From the NCBI GenBank assembly GCA_903868545.1, contig CAIPVR010000065.1:1-32195 (forward strand): 32,195 bases of DNA. Reading direction: 5' to 3'. The notes beneath the pieces were generated by a model. The model had not been told where the DNA came from and did not search any database. It saw only the letters and a program-made list of their open reading frames with translations. This DNA comes from an uncultured Actinomycetes bacterium (lineage in GTDB: Bacteria > Actinomycetota > Acidimicrobiia > Acidimicrobiales > Microtrichaceae). The position numbers were made by a program, and so were the translations under genes. The stretch's first letter is position 1. The number at the start of each line of letters is the position of its first letter. Of the stretch, positions 8,207-19,546 are shown one piece after another.

Positions 8207-10390
8207 GTGAAGTCGCGCAGACGCAGGTGGGCCGAGGAGGTCGAGCGGGCCACCCACCGCGTGCGTGCCGAGTACGACAGCGCCCTCGGCGAGTCGGGGA
8301 TGGTGCTGTTCCGCCAGGTGACGCCCGGCACCGACGGCCACTTCGTGTCGCCGTCGCTGGTGCAGGTCCTCGGCTGGGACCCCACCGCGTTCCGCGAGCC
8401 CGGCACCCTGCGCGGGATCGTGCATCCCGACGACCTGGCCGCGTTCCGCGAGATCGTGCCGGTGGGCCCGCTGACGCCACCCGCACCGGCGCCGCCCACG
8501 GACCACGCCTTCACCGCCGAACCCTCCGGGCGCGCCGCCTCCGTGCCGGTGGAACCGGTCGTGCGGTTCCTCGCCGCCGACGGCGGCTGGCGCCACCTGC
8601 TCGTGCGACGCACACCGGCCGGCCCCCACGAACCGGTCCGCGGCGTGATGGTGGACGTCACCGTCAGCGAGACCGCCCGCGTCGAGGAACGACGGTTCGC
8701 CGAGGTGGTCCGCCGCAGCGCCAGCGCCGTGGTGCTGCTCGAGTTCATCGACCTCACCGAGCCCACCACCCTCCTGTTGCGCTCGGCCAACCCGACGGCC
8801 CGGCGTCTGTTCAACCTGGAACACCACTCGGTGGACGGCACCCGCATCGACGAGATCTTCGGCGCCGCGTCGTGCCGTCTCCTCCGTTCGGCGCTGTTCG
8901 ACGTGGCCCACACCGGTGAGTCGCTCACCGCGGAGCGCCTGTCCTTCGCCGAGCTGCCCGACACCTGGCTGGACCTGCGCCTCGACCGTCTTCCCGACGG
9001 CACGCTGGCCGCCACGGTGACCGACGTGACCCGCACGGTGAACCTCGAGGGCCGCCTCCGCCACCAGGTCAGCCACGACGCGCTCACCGGCCTGCCGAAC
9101 CGCACGCTGCTCGACGAGCGGCTGTCCACGCTCACCACCGGGCTGTCCGACGGCCACCACCTGGCCCTGGTGCTGGTGGGGATCGGCGGCCTCCACGAGG
9201 TGAACGCCACGATGGGCCACCAGTACGGCGACCAGCTCCTCGTGGAGGTGGGCCGACGACTCACCGCCGAGTGCCAGGAGGCCGACCTCGTCGCCCGCAT
9301 CGGCGGCGACGAGTTCGCGGTGCTCGGCCCGGCCGTCCCGGGCGAGGCGGCGGCGCTGGAACTCGGCCGGTCCGTGGAGCAGGCGCTCGCCCGACCGCTC
9401 GACGTGGACGGCCAGATGGTGCACCCGTCGGCCCGGGTGGGGGTGGCGGTGGCACCAGCCCACGGCGGCGATCCCCGCACGCTGCTGCACAGCGCCGACG
9501 CCGCGCTGCGGCTCGCGCACGCCGACGCAGCGACGCTGTCGGTGCACGACCCGGTGGCCGAGCGCAGCTCGGTGCGCCGCGTCGGCCTGCTCACCGAACT
9601 GCGCCGCGGCCTCGCCAACCAGGACCTCGAGCTGCGTTACCAACCCCTGGTGGAGCTGCGCACCGGCCGTGTCGCCCGGGTGGAGGCCCTCCTGCGCTGG
9701 CAGCGCGAGGACGGCGGCAGCCGCATCCCGGTCGAACTGCTGGAGATGGCCGAGCAGTCCGGCCTGGTGGAGCCGCTCACCCGCTGGGTGCTCGGCGAGT
9801 CCGCCCGCACCGCCGACCGCCTGACCACGCCGGCCGACGCCGTGGTGGTGAGCGCCAACCTGTCGCTGCGCCAGCTGGCCGACCCCGGCCTGCTGAGCTT
9901 CGTGGAGCTGCTCCTCACCTCCGGCGAGCTGTCGCCGGAGATGGTGGAGGTGGAGATCTCCGAGACCGAACTGGGCGACGACCCGGTTCGCGCCCAGCAG
10001 GTGGTCTCGCGCCTGTCGGGCATGGGCCTGCGGGTGGTGGTCGACAACTTCGGCACCGGGTACACGTCGATGGCCACGATGGCCGACCTCGAGGTGAAGG
10101 GCATCAAGATCGACCGCAGCTACATCTCCACGCTGTCCTCCGCTCCGGCCGACCTCGCCGTGGTGCGCTCCACCGTGGAGCTCGCCCACGGTCTCGGCCT
10201 CGAGGTGGCCGCCGAGGGGGTCACCGACGGCGACACGCTCGCGCTCCTCGCGGAGATGGGCTGCGACCACGTCCAGGGCGTGCACCTGTCGGGCCCGGTC
10301 ACCCTCGACGCGCTGCCCAAGCGGGTGGGCGAGCTCGAGGAGGCCATGCAGGGCTGGGTGGCGCTGCCCGGCCCGATCCTCCTCGACTAG
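8207..10390 (+). CDS. PAS-PAS-GGDEF-EAL cyclic-di-GMP signalling protein
   Basis: A 727-residue soluble regulator of cyclic-di-GMP with no transmembrane helices. Two PAS-like sensor regions come first: about residues 20-85 (VLGWDPTAFREPG, IVHPDD) and about 160-275 (ANPTARRLFNLE). The GGDEF domain opens with HDALTGLPNRTLLDERL and has an intact GGDEF motif at 366-370. The allosteric RxxD inhibitory site is QEAD (Gln357 replaces Arg), so product inhibition is probably absent. The EAL domain (about 460-720) keeps Glu493 in VEALLRW, the Asn in SANLSLRQL, the Glu in EISET, the Lys in IKIDR and the Gln in VQGVHL. However, the metal-binding DDFG motif reads DNFG (Asp613-Asn614). Cyclase activity is plausible; phosphodiesterase activity may be reduced. 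The GTG start is set by the -10 box. Its stop codon overlaps that of the convergent acyl-CoA synthetase. Confidence 0.92.
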   Translation: MKSRRRRWAEEVERATHRVRAEYDSALGESGMVLFRQVTPGTDGHFVSPSLVQVLGWDPTAFREPGTLRGIVHPDDLAAFREIVPVGPLTPPAPAPPTDHAFTAEPSGRAASVPVEPVVRFLAADGGWRHLLVRRTPAGPHEPVRGVMVDVTVSETARVEERRFAEVVRRSASAVVLLEFIDLTEPTTLLLRSANPTARRLFNLEHHSVDGTRIDEIFGAASCRLLRSALFDVAHTGESLTAERLSFAELPDTWLDLRLDRLPDGTLAATVTDVTRTVNLEGRLRHQVSHDALTGLPNRTLLDERLSTLTTGLSDGHHLALVLVGIGGLHEVNATMGHQYGDQLLVEVGRRLTAECQEADLVARIGGDEFAVLGPAVPGEAAALELGRSVEQALARPLDVDGQMVHPSARVGVAVAPAHGGDPRTLLHSADAALRLAHADAATLSVHDPVAERSSVRRVGLLTELRRGLANQDLELRYQPLVELRTGRVARVEALLRWQREDGGSRIPVELLEMAEQSGLVEPLTRWVLGESARTADRLTTPADAVVVSANLSLRQLADPGLLSFVELLLTSGELSPEMVEVEISETELGDDPVRAQQVVSRLSGMGLRVVVDNFGTGYTSMATMADLEVKGIKIDRSYISTLSSAPADLAVVRSTVELAHGLGLEVAAEGVTDGDTLALLAEMGCDHVQGVHLSGPVTLDALPKRVGELEEAMQGWVALPGPILLD

Positions 10391-12042
10391 CCGGCCCCCT
10401 CGCCCCCGGCGCCTGCCACCTCGGTGGCCCAGCGGTAGTCGGCCTTGCCGTTCGGCCCGCGGAGGACCCGGTCGACGGTCACCACCCGCTTCGGGCACTT
10501 GTAGCCCGCGAGGTGCTCCTTGCAATGGGCGATGAGCGCCGCCGGGTCCACCGTGGCGCCCTCCTCGGCCGCCACCACCGCGGTGACCGACTGGCCCCAC
10601 TTCTCGTCGGGCAGCCCCACCACGTTGGCGTCGCGCACCGCCGGGTGGAGCTTGAGCACCTCCTCCACCTCCTCGGGGTACACCTTCTCCCCCGCGGTGT
10701 TGATGCACACCGAGCCGCGACCCAGCAGGTGGATCGTGCCGTCGGCGTCGACGGTGGCGAAGTCGCCCGGCACGGACCAGACCCGGCCACCGAACGTGCG
10801 GAACGTGGCCGCGGTCTTCTCCGGGTCCTTGTAGTACCCGACCGGGATGGGCCCTCCCACGGCGAGCACGCCCACGTCCCCGGAACCGGGCGTGACCGGC
10901 TCGCCGTCCTCGCCGAAGACCGCGGCGTGCTCGCCGAGACGGAACGTGGCCGTGCCCGCCGAACGCCGGCGCGACGCGGTGGACCGCCCGAAGCCGGTGC
11001 CCTCCGAGGAGCCCAGCAGATCGGCGAGCAGCACGTCGCACCACTCGAGGAGGGCGTCCTTCACCGGCTGCGACCAGATCACCCCCGAGCTCACCACCAC
11101 CTGGAGCGACGACAGGTCGTAGGGCCTCCCCACCGACGCCGCCTCCTCGAGGGCGGCCAGCATCGGCTTGGCGAACGCGTCGCCCACGATCGTGAGCTGG
11201 GTCGCCCGCCGGTCCTGGACCGTGCGGCACAGTTCGTGGGCGTCGAAGTGGTGCCCGGTGAGGGTGATCGCGCAGCCGCCCGCCGAGAGCACCCCCACGG
11301 TCGCCATCGCGGACGTGCCGTGCATGAGCGGGGCGGCGGGCACCAGGCGGATCGCACCGGGCCCGTCGTGGAACGCCCTCACCGCGTCAGCCACCTCGTC
11401 GGGCGTGGCGGGAACGTCGCGGCGCAGCACCTTGAAGGTGGGGGCGGCGGTGCCCAGCAGGCTCCGGTGGGGCCACATGACGCCCTTCGGCATGCCGGTG
11501 GTGCCGCCGGTGTAGAGGAACCACTGGTCGTCGCCGGAGCGCTCGATACGGGGCATCGGCTCGGCCGCGTCGAGCGCCGTGTCGTAGTCGAGCGCCCAGT
11601 CGGGCACCGGGTGGTCCTCGTCCGCGTCGACCACCAGCACCGTGCGCAGCAGCGGCAGATCGCCGCGCACGGCATCGAGGCGGTCCACCAGCTCGGCGGA
11701 GACCAGCACCGCCTCGGCGTCGGAGTTCTCCAACAGGTACCGAAGCTCCGCCTCGAGGTACCGGTAGTTGACGTTCACCGGCACGCAGCGCGCCTTGAAC
11801 GCACCGAAGGTGGCCTCGAGGTACTCGTTGCCGTTGTGCAGGTAGAAGGCCACCTTCGCGTCCGGACCGAGGCCGGCCGCGGTGAGGTGGCCGGCCACCC
11901 GGGCGGCACGAACGTCGAAGTCCCTCCAGGTGCGCACCACGTCGCCGTGCACGACCGCGTCCGCGTCGGGCACCGTGTCGGCCACCGTCTCCCAGACGGT
12001 CGCCAGGTTCATGCCGGCCTGCGGGTTCGTGCCGTCGGCCAC
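10387..12042 (-). CDS. Acyl-CoA synthetase (AMP-forming), FadD-like
   Basis: A 551-residue member of the ANL adenylating family that activates a carboxylic acid with ATP and loads it onto CoA. The P-loop YTGGTTGMPKGVMWPH starts at 177, the adenylate-binding motif LLGSSEGTG is near 342-350, and the hinge and A8 region contains SVPGDFATVDADGTIHLLGRGS. EKVYPEEVEEVLKLHP is near 452-467, and the catalytic A10 lysine is Lys533 in PNGKADY. Substrate chain length cannot be read from sequence; close family members use medium- or long-chain fatty acids or steroid side chains. The GTG at 12042 has a GAGAGGGG ribosome-binding site 8 bases upstream, which favours it over the ATG 30 bases downstream. The 3' end shares the CTAG with the stop codon of the GGDEF-EAL gene. 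It is divergent from the CoA-transferase-family gene. Confidence 0.92.
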   Translation of the reverse strand: MADGTNPQAGMNLATVWETVADTVPDADAVVHGDVVRTWRDFDVRAARVAGHLTAAGLGPDAKVAFYLHNGNEYLEATFGAFKARCVPVNVNYRYLEAELRYLLENSDAEAVLVSAELVDRLDAVRGDLPLLRTVLVVDADEDHPVPDWALDYDTALDAAEPMPRIERSGDDQWFLYTGGTTGMPKGVMWPHRSLLGTAAPTFKVLRRDVPATPDEVADAVRAFHDGPGAIRLVPAAPLMHGTSAMATVGVLSAGGCAITLTGHHFDAHELCRTVQDRRATQLTIVGDAFAKPMLAALEEAASVGRPYDLSSLQVVVSSGVIWSQPVKDALLEWCDVLLADLLGSSEGTGFGRSTASRRRSAGTATFRLGEHAAVFGEDGEPVTPGSGDVGVLAVGGPIPVGYYKDPEKTAATFRTFGGRVWSVPGDFATVDADGTIHLLGRGSVCINTAGEKVYPEEVEEVLKLHPAVRDANVVGLPDEKWGQSVTAVVAAEEGATVDPAALIAHCKEHLAGYKCPKRVVTVDRVLRGPNGKADYRWATEVAGAGGEGAG

Positions 12043-12140
12043 CGCTCGGTCCCCTCTCGTCGGCCGACGGGATCGTTCGCCGGCGTACTACTCTCCCCCG
12101 GCGCCGGGCCCGCCCAGGTCCGCCACCGAGAGGAGCCACC
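12043..12140. promoter_or_regulatory. Divergent control region with two Shine-Dalgarno sites
   Basis: This 98-base gap separates the acyl-CoA synthetase (minus) from the CoA-transferase-family gene (plus). GAGAGGGG (12058-12051, minus) and GAGAGGAG (12128-12135, plus) are the two clearest ribosome-binding sites in the window. TACTCT at 12089-12094 is a candidate -10 box for the plus gene and would give a leader of about 40 bases. I see no convincing operator palindrome. Confidence 0.5.
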
Positions 12141-13442
12141 ATGCCCGCCCGCACGGCCGACTCGCCAGCCGAGGCCGCCAGCCTCGTCCGCCCCGCCGAC
12201 TCCGTGGCCGTGGGCCTCGGCCCCGCCCACCCGGTGGGGTTCCTCCACGCCCTCGGCGAACGCGACGACTGGGTCGACCTGCAGCTGTTCGGGGCCCTCC
12301 TCACCGACCTGTACGCGATCTTCACCAAGCCGGGGGTCCACTACCGCAGCGGGTTCTTCGGCCCCGCCGAGCGGTTCCTGCGCGACAGCGGCGCCGACAT
12401 CGAGTTCGTGCCCGCCGACTTCCGCCGCTTCGGCCCGATCGTCGAGAAGCTCGCCCCCCGGGTGATGGCCACCGCCGCGGCGCCGCCCGACAAGGACGGC
12501 TACGTGAGCCTGAGCCTGCACGCCGGGGCCACCACGGACGAGCTCCACCGCTGCGGCCGCGACCCGGAACGACTCCTGATCGTGGAGTACAACGACAACT
12601 ACCCGCGCACCCACGGGCTCGAGGGCGTCTACGACCACTCGCTGCACGTGGACGAGATCGACGTCCTGCTCGAGACCGACGCGGTGCCGATCAACCTGCC
12701 CGACGCGGCCGGTTCCGACGCGGATCGGGCCATCGCCGAGCACGCCCGCGCCTTCATCCGCGACGGCTCCACGCTGCAGACCGGCATCGGGGCCATCCCG
12801 TCGATGATCGCCTCGCTGCTCGCCGAGGGTCCCGGCGGCGGCTACGGCATCCACTCCGAGATGTTCACCAACGGCCTCATGCGTCTGCACCAGGCCGGCA
12901 AGGTCACCAACGACCACAAGGGCGAGTTCGACGGCTACTCGATCTGCACCTTCGCCGCGGGGGTGCCGGAGCTCTACGAGTGGCTCCACGAGAACGGGGA
13001 GGTGCGCTTCCTGCCGGTGGGCATCGTGAACGACGCCCGCTACATCGCCGAGAACCGCGACTTCGTGTCGATCAACGGGGCCACCGCGGTCGACCTGTAC
13101 GGCCAGGTCGCGGCCGACACGATCGGTGGCCACCAGCACTCCGGGATCGGCGGACACGAGGACTTCCTCGCCGGTGCCGGCCTCCAGCTCGACGACCGCT
13201 CGCTGCTGTGCCTGCGCTCCTCGACGATCGTCAACGAGGGTCGCGTCAGCCGCATCGTCACGAACCTGGCACCCCAGATGCTGGTGACCACCCCCCGCCA
13301 CCAGATCGACGTGGTGATCACCGAGTTCGGGTTCGCAGAGCTGTCGGGGCTGACGGTCCGCGAGCGGGCCCGGGCGCTGGTGGAGATCGCGCACCCCGAC
13401 TTCCGCGCCGAGCTCGGCGAGGCCGCCGACCGGATCGCCTGA
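12141..13442 (+). CDS. Acetyl-CoA hydrolase / CoA-transferase family protein
   Basis: A 433-residue class I CoA-transferase of the acetyl-CoA hydrolase/4-hydroxybutyrate CoA-transferase group, which moves CoA between carboxylic acids through a glutamyl-CoA thioester. The N-terminal half has VGLGPAHPVGFLHAL and the substrate region NDNYPRTHG. The C-terminal half has QTGIGAIPSMIASLL and the catalytic Glu240 in GIHSEMFTNG, followed by NDHKGEFDG and, near the end, TEFGFAELSGLTVRERARALVE with the usual HPDFR ending. All these are as expected for an active enzyme. The ATG has a strong ribosome-binding site (GAGAGGAG, spacing 5). It sits back to back with an acyl-CoA synthetase, so both probably handle CoA esters of the same or linked acids. 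The actual acid is not evident. Confidence 0.9.
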   Translation: MPARTADSPAEAASLVRPADSVAVGLGPAHPVGFLHALGERDDWVDLQLFGALLTDLYAIFTKPGVHYRSGFFGPAERFLRDSGADIEFVPADFRRFGPIVEKLAPRVMATAAAPPDKDGYVSLSLHAGATTDELHRCGRDPERLLIVEYNDNYPRTHGLEGVYDHSLHVDEIDVLLETDAVPINLPDAAGSDADRAIAEHARAFIRDGSTLQTGIGAIPSMIASLLAEGPGGGYGIHSEMFTNGLMRLHQAGKVTNDHKGEFDGYSICTFAAGVPELYEWLHENGEVRFLPVGIVNDARYIAENRDFVSINGATAVDLYGQVAADTIGGHQHSGIGGHEDFLAGAGLQLDDRSLLCLRSSTIVNEGRVSRIVTNLAPQMLVTTPRHQIDVVITEFGFAELSGLTVRERARALVEIAHPDFRAELGEAADRIA

Positions 13443-13469
13443 CACCCACACCCCCCACTCCCCGGCTTC

Positions 13470-13509
13470 GTGTCGCGCCTGCACACTCATCGGTGCGCAG
13501 GCGCGACAC
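13470..13509. terminator. Bidirectional hairpin terminator
   Basis: A perfect 13-base inverted repeat (GTGTCGCGCCTGC and its complement) extends, after one A-C mismatch, by CAC/GTG around a six-base loop. It lies between two convergent stop codons (13442 and 13520). There is no long T-run on either side, which is common for high-GC actinobacterial terminators. Confidence 0.8.
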
Positions 13510-13519
13510 AGAGCGGGGG

Positions 13520-16570
<3,051 letters not shown>

Positions 16571-16610
16571 GGACACCACCCCGCCACGGCCGGCGGGAAC
16601 TTCGGACATC

Positions 16611-16644
16611 AGGGGTGCTCCGGGCGCCCTGAGGACCCCTATTC
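16611..16644 (-). repeat. Dispersed hairpin element, copy B
   Basis: AGGGGT-g-CTC-c-GGG pairs with CCC-t-GAG-g-ACCCCT (16611-16640), a near-perfect 30-base inverted repeat. Bases 16624-16644 are identical to copy A. It lies 31 bases downstream of the photolyase stop and upstream of the beta-galactosidase promoter, the same relation to the preceding minus-strand gene as copies A and C. It is a plausible terminator. Confidence 0.65.
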
Positions 16645-16667
16645 CCCTATTCCTCTGGTCCTCTGGT
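16636..16667. repeat. Two adjacent 8-base tandem duplications
   Basis: CCCCTATT occurs twice in a row (16636-16651) and is followed at once by CCTCTGGT twice in a row (16652-16667). The first unit overlaps the end of the hairpin element. This looks like recent local slippage in the gap after the photolyase gene. Confidence 0.85.
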
Positions 16668-16674
16668 GGCGGGG

Positions 16675-18207
16675 TCAGAGGGTGCCGGCGTCGAGGCGGG
16701 CGAGCACCTCCGCGGCACGGGCACGCACCTCGGGCAGGTCCGACAGGCGCCGCAGCCCCGCCATCTGGTTCCGCATCCGGCCGTTGCCGCGGAACCGCTC
16801 CTCGTGGCGGGCGAGGAAGTCCCAGTAGAGCGTGGTGAACGGGCACGCGTCCTCGCCGGTGCGACGGCCCGGGTCGTACCGGCAGCCCCGGCAGTGGTCG
16901 CTCATCCGCTTGATGTACGCACCACCCGCCGCGTACGGCTTGGTGGCCATGCGGCCGCCGTCGGCGTGCAGCGTCATGCCCACCACGTTCGGCGACATCA
17001 CCCATTCCGCCCCGTCGACGAACCGCTCCCACATCCAGTCGTTGAGCTCACCGGGGCGCACCCCCGTGAGCAGACACAGGTTGCCGAGCACCATGAGCCG
17101 CTCGATGTGGTGGGCGTAGGCGTGGTCGTCCACGTGGCCGAGCACGTTGGCCACGCAGGCCATGTGCGTGGCCGGGTCGTCAGGACGGTCGGTGCCGTCG
17201 GGGCCGTCGGGTCGGCCGGCCGAGGTGAACGCCGGGGGCAGCGGACGGTCCGCACCCAGTTCGTTCCACCCGTCCCACTCCGACTCCCACAGCCACCAGA
17301 GGCCCCAGACGTACTCCCGCCAGCCGATGACCTGGCGGACGAACCCCTCGGCCGAGGCCAGCGGCACGCGGCCGTCGCGGTAGGCGACCTCGGCCGCCTC
17401 CACCACCTCCGCGGGGTGCAGCAGGCCGAGGTTCATCGACGACGACAGGACCGAGTGGGCCAGTTTCCACTCCGCGGCGAGCATGGCGTCCTCGTGGGGC
17501 CCGAACCGGGGCAGCCCCTGGTCGATGAACACCTCGAGACGCTCGAGCGCCTGGGCCCGCGAGGTGGGCCACAGCCCCAACGGCGCCGCGCCGACGGTGC
17601 CCGACGGGAGACCGTCGGCGACCCGCCGGTCGAGGTCGTCGGGGGCGAACACCGGGGCGTCGGGCCAGCTGCGGCCGTCCCGGGGCGGCGGCTCCCGGTT
17701 GTCGGCGTCGAGGTTCCACACGCCACCGCACGGCTCGTCGCCGTCCATGAGGACACCGAGGCGCACCCGCTGCCACCGGTAGAAGTCCTCCATGCGGAGC
17801 CGGCCGGGCCGGGTGGTGGCCCAGGCCGCGAAGTCCTCGTGGTGGCAGAGGAACTGGTCCGAGCGCACCGTGGTGCAGTCGAGCTCCGCCGTCAGCCGTC
17901 GTGCGGCCCGGGAGTTCGGCTCCGTGACCAGGACCTCCTCCGGGGCGGCCGCGGCTCGGTGGGCGGCCAGCCCCGAGGCGAAGTCCGGGGCGTCGCGGAG
18001 ATCGACCTCGAAGCCCTCGTCGCGCAGCTCGGCCGCGAACCGCTCCATCGCCGTGAGGTAGAGGTGCAGCCGCTGGCGGTGCCACGGACGGGACCGGGCC
18101 TTCGCCCCGGACCGCACGAGCAGCACCCGGTGCGTGGCCGGCGTCGCGTCGGCGAGCGCGCCGATGGAGCGGTTGAGCTGGTCGCCGAGGACCCAGACGG
18201 TGCGCAC
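16675..18207 (-). CDS. FeS-type bacterial cryptochrome/(6-4) photolyase (PhrB-like)
   Basis: A 510-residue flavoprotein of the deoxyribodipyrimidine-photolyase-related family, whose characterised member PhrB of Agrobacterium repairs (6-4) photoproducts with light, using FAD, a lumazine antenna and a [4Fe-4S] cluster. It opens with TVWVLGDQLN. The FAD-binding helical half has EGFVRQVIGWREYVWGLWW and YAHHIERLMVLGNLCLLTG. Four cysteines fit the cluster ligands with the right spacing: Cys351, Cys439 and Cys442 (HCRGC) and Cys455 (DACPF). The end of the domain (YWDFLARHEERF, GNGRMRNQM) is complete. Length matches PhrB. It is the last gene of a six-gene minus-strand run, 31 bases behind the Bcp peroxiredoxin, downstream of a predicted B12 light sensor. 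The start is a GTG without a clear ribosome-binding site, so translation may be coupled. Confidence 0.93.
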   Translation of the reverse strand: MRTVWVLGDQLNRSIGALADATPATHRVLLVRSGAKARSRPWHRQRLHLYLTAMERFAAELRDEGFEVDLRDAPDFASGLAAHRAAAAPEEVLVTEPNSRAARRLTAELDCTTVRSDQFLCHHEDFAAWATTRPGRLRMEDFYRWQRVRLGVLMDGDEPCGGVWNLDADNREPPPRDGRSWPDAPVFAPDDLDRRVADGLPSGTVGAAPLGLWPTSRAQALERLEVFIDQGLPRFGPHEDAMLAAEWKLAHSVLSSSMNLGLLHPAEVVEAAEVAYRDGRVPLASAEGFVRQVIGWREYVWGLWWLWESEWDGWNELGADRPLPPAFTSAGRPDGPDGTDRPDDPATHMACVANVLGHVDDHAYAHHIERLMVLGNLCLLTGVRPGELNDWMWERFVDGAEWVMSPNVVGMTLHADGGRMATKPYAAGGAYIKRMSDHCRGCRYDPGRRTGEDACPFTTLYWDFLARHEERFRGNGRMRNQMAGLRRLSDLPEVRARAAEVLARLDAGTL

Positions 18208-18238
18208 GTGGACGGGGCGCCGGAGGGCCGGCGGCCGG

Positions 18239-18697
18239 TCAGGCCGGGGTGGCCGAGCGCAGGGCCGAGAGGGCCTCGTCCGCGTGGACGTCCATGTTCA
18301 TCTCGGAGGAGATGACCCGGAGCAGCCGCCGGTCGGTCCCGATCACGAACGTGGACCGCTTGTTGAACAGCGGACCCATTCGCTTCACCCCGAACGCCGC
18401 CGCCACCGAGCGGTCGGTGTCGGACAGCAGCGGGTAGCCGAGTCCGTGCTTCGCGTCGAAGGCCGCCTGCTTGTCGACCTTGTCGGCGCTGATGCCGACG
18501 CGCTGCGCGCCCACCTCCGAGAACTCCGCGGCGAGGTCACGGAAGTGGCACGACTCCTTGGTGCAGCCGGTGGTGAGGGCCTTCGGGTAGAAGAACAGCA
18601 CCACCGGGCCCTTCTCCAGCAGCTCCGACAGCGACACGGGCGTGCCGGTCTGGTCGGGGAGGGTGAAGTCGGGTGCGAGGTCTCCGGCGGCGAGCAT
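18239..18697 (-). CDS. bcp: Peroxiredoxin, Bcp/PrxQ type
   Basis: A 152-residue thiol peroxidase that reduces hydrogen peroxide and organic hydroperoxides at the expense of thioredoxin or a similar donor. It starts LAAGDLAPDFTLPDQTG. The peroxidatic Cys45 lies in the PrxQ signature ALTTGCTKESC, with a resolving Cys50 five residues on, followed by ISADKVDKQAAFDAKHGLGYPLLSD and RSTFVIGTDRRL. The fold appears complete. The frame is open further upstream, but that part overlaps the phosphatase gene and lacks peroxiredoxin similarity, so I use the ATG at 18697. The 65-base gap before it is extremely GC-rich with self-complementary GGCCGGGCCC stretches, which might attenuate transcription. Its place between a photolyase and a B12-regulator operon suggests a role against light-generated peroxides. 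Confidence 0.93.
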   Translation of the reverse strand: MLAAGDLAPDFTLPDQTGTPVSLSELLEKGPVVLFFYPKALTTGCTKESCHFRDLAAEFSEVGAQRVGISADKVDKQAAFDAKHGLGYPLLSDTDRSVAAAFGVKRMGPLFNKRSTFVIGTDRRLLRVISSEMNMDVHADEALSALRSATPA

Positions 18698-18762
18698 GGC
18701 GTGGAAAACCCGGTGGGCCGGTCGGGTATTCCGGCCCGGCCGCCCGGGCCGGGCCCGGCCGC

Positions 18763-19530
18763 TCAGGCCAGCAGGCGCTGCCGCAGGGCCGGGGGTACGG
18801 AGGGGTCGAGCCCGGCGTCGAGGAGGTAGGCCTCCGCACCGCCGTGACGGGCCCGGAGCCGCGACAGCGTGACCTCCATGGTGCCCGGCCGGGCCGACCA
18901 CACCCCCAGGTGCAGTTCGTCGTCGCCCGCCTCGCCGTACGGGTGCCCGTGGACCCACAACCACGTGGTCTGCACCGCCGTGGCGAGCGACGAACGGGCG
19001 TAGTCGGCCACCACCAGGTCGTCGGGCACGCCGAGCAGTCCCAGGAGCAGCATGGCGAGCAGGCCGGTCCGGTCCTTGCCCACCGCGCAGTGGAACGCCA
19101 CGCCCCCGTCGGTGGCCGCCACCTTCTCCACCGCGCCCACGAACCGCCCGCCGAAGCCCTCGAGGATCTCGGTGTAGCGGTGGACCAGCACCGGCGACGC
19201 GTCGGTGTCGGTCGGTTCGAGCGCGGCCACGTCGTCCGCGTCCCAGGCGTAGTTCGGGTCGAGCACCGGGTGGTGGGCCAGTTCGATGCCGTCGTGGGCG
19301 AACACACCGTCGGCGGTCTGCTCCGAGTGGTCGCGCAGGTCGAGCACCACCCGCACGCCGTGGTCGTGCAGCGCGACGCGGCTGTCGTGGCGGGCCCGGT
19401 GCAACGAGTCGCCGCGGACCAGCACCCCGGGCCGCACGGCCCGACCACCCGCGGCGGGCAACCCGCCGAGGTCGCGGGTGTTGAAGATCCCGTCGCGGGC
19501 GAGCACGGGACGTAGCGAGCTGGTGGGCAC
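18763..19530 (-). CDS. Protein-tyrosine/serine phosphatase-like protein (Y_phosphatase3 type)
   Basis: A 255-residue member of the bacterial tyrosine/lipid phosphatase family related to mycobacterial PtpB. The catalytic P-loop is HCAVGKDRTG (Cys148 nucleophile, Arg154), preceded by the N-terminal signature FNTRDLGG and the strand VRVVLDLRDHSE. The Lys and Asp inside the P-loop (GKDR) mark the group that acts on phosphotyrosine/phosphoserine and sometimes phosphoinositides. There is no signal peptide. The start is a GTG 16 bases after the preceding gene. Substrate and role are unknown. Its position inside the sigma/B12-regulator run, between an unknown beta-rich protein and a peroxiredoxin, is the only hint, so a signalling role in the same stress response is inference. 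Confidence 0.88.
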   Translation of the reverse strand: MPTSSLRPVLARDGIFNTRDLGGLPAAGGRAVRPGVLVRGDSLHRARHDSRVALHDHGVRVVLDLRDHSEQTADGVFAHDGIELAHHPVLDPNYAWDADDVAALEPTDTDASPVLVHRYTEILEGFGGRFVGAVEKVAATDGGVAFHCAVGKDRTGLLAMLLLGLLGVPDDLVVADYARSSLATAVQTTWLWVHGHPYGEAGDDELHLGVWSARPGTMEVTLSRLRARHGGAEAYLLDAGLDPSVPPALRQRLLA

Positions 19531-19546
19531 GACGGTCCGATCCGGC

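Noticed and set aside
8092-9618. N-terminal extension of the MscS-family protein to 830 residues
   Set aside because: The extra part is antisense to the GGDEF-EAL gene and low-complexity Ser/Arg sequence; the GTG at 8091 has its own -10 box.
8198-11230. 1010-codon minus-strand open frame across the GGDEF-EAL and acyl-CoA synthetase region
   Set aside because: No domain is visible, composition is His/Gly/Arg-rich, and both overlapped genes have full motif sets in other frames.
18698-18964. Longer peroxiredoxin with an N-terminal extension
   Set aside because: The extension is antisense-like Arg/Gly/Pro sequence overlapping the phosphatase gene; peroxiredoxin similarity starts exactly at the ATG at 18697.
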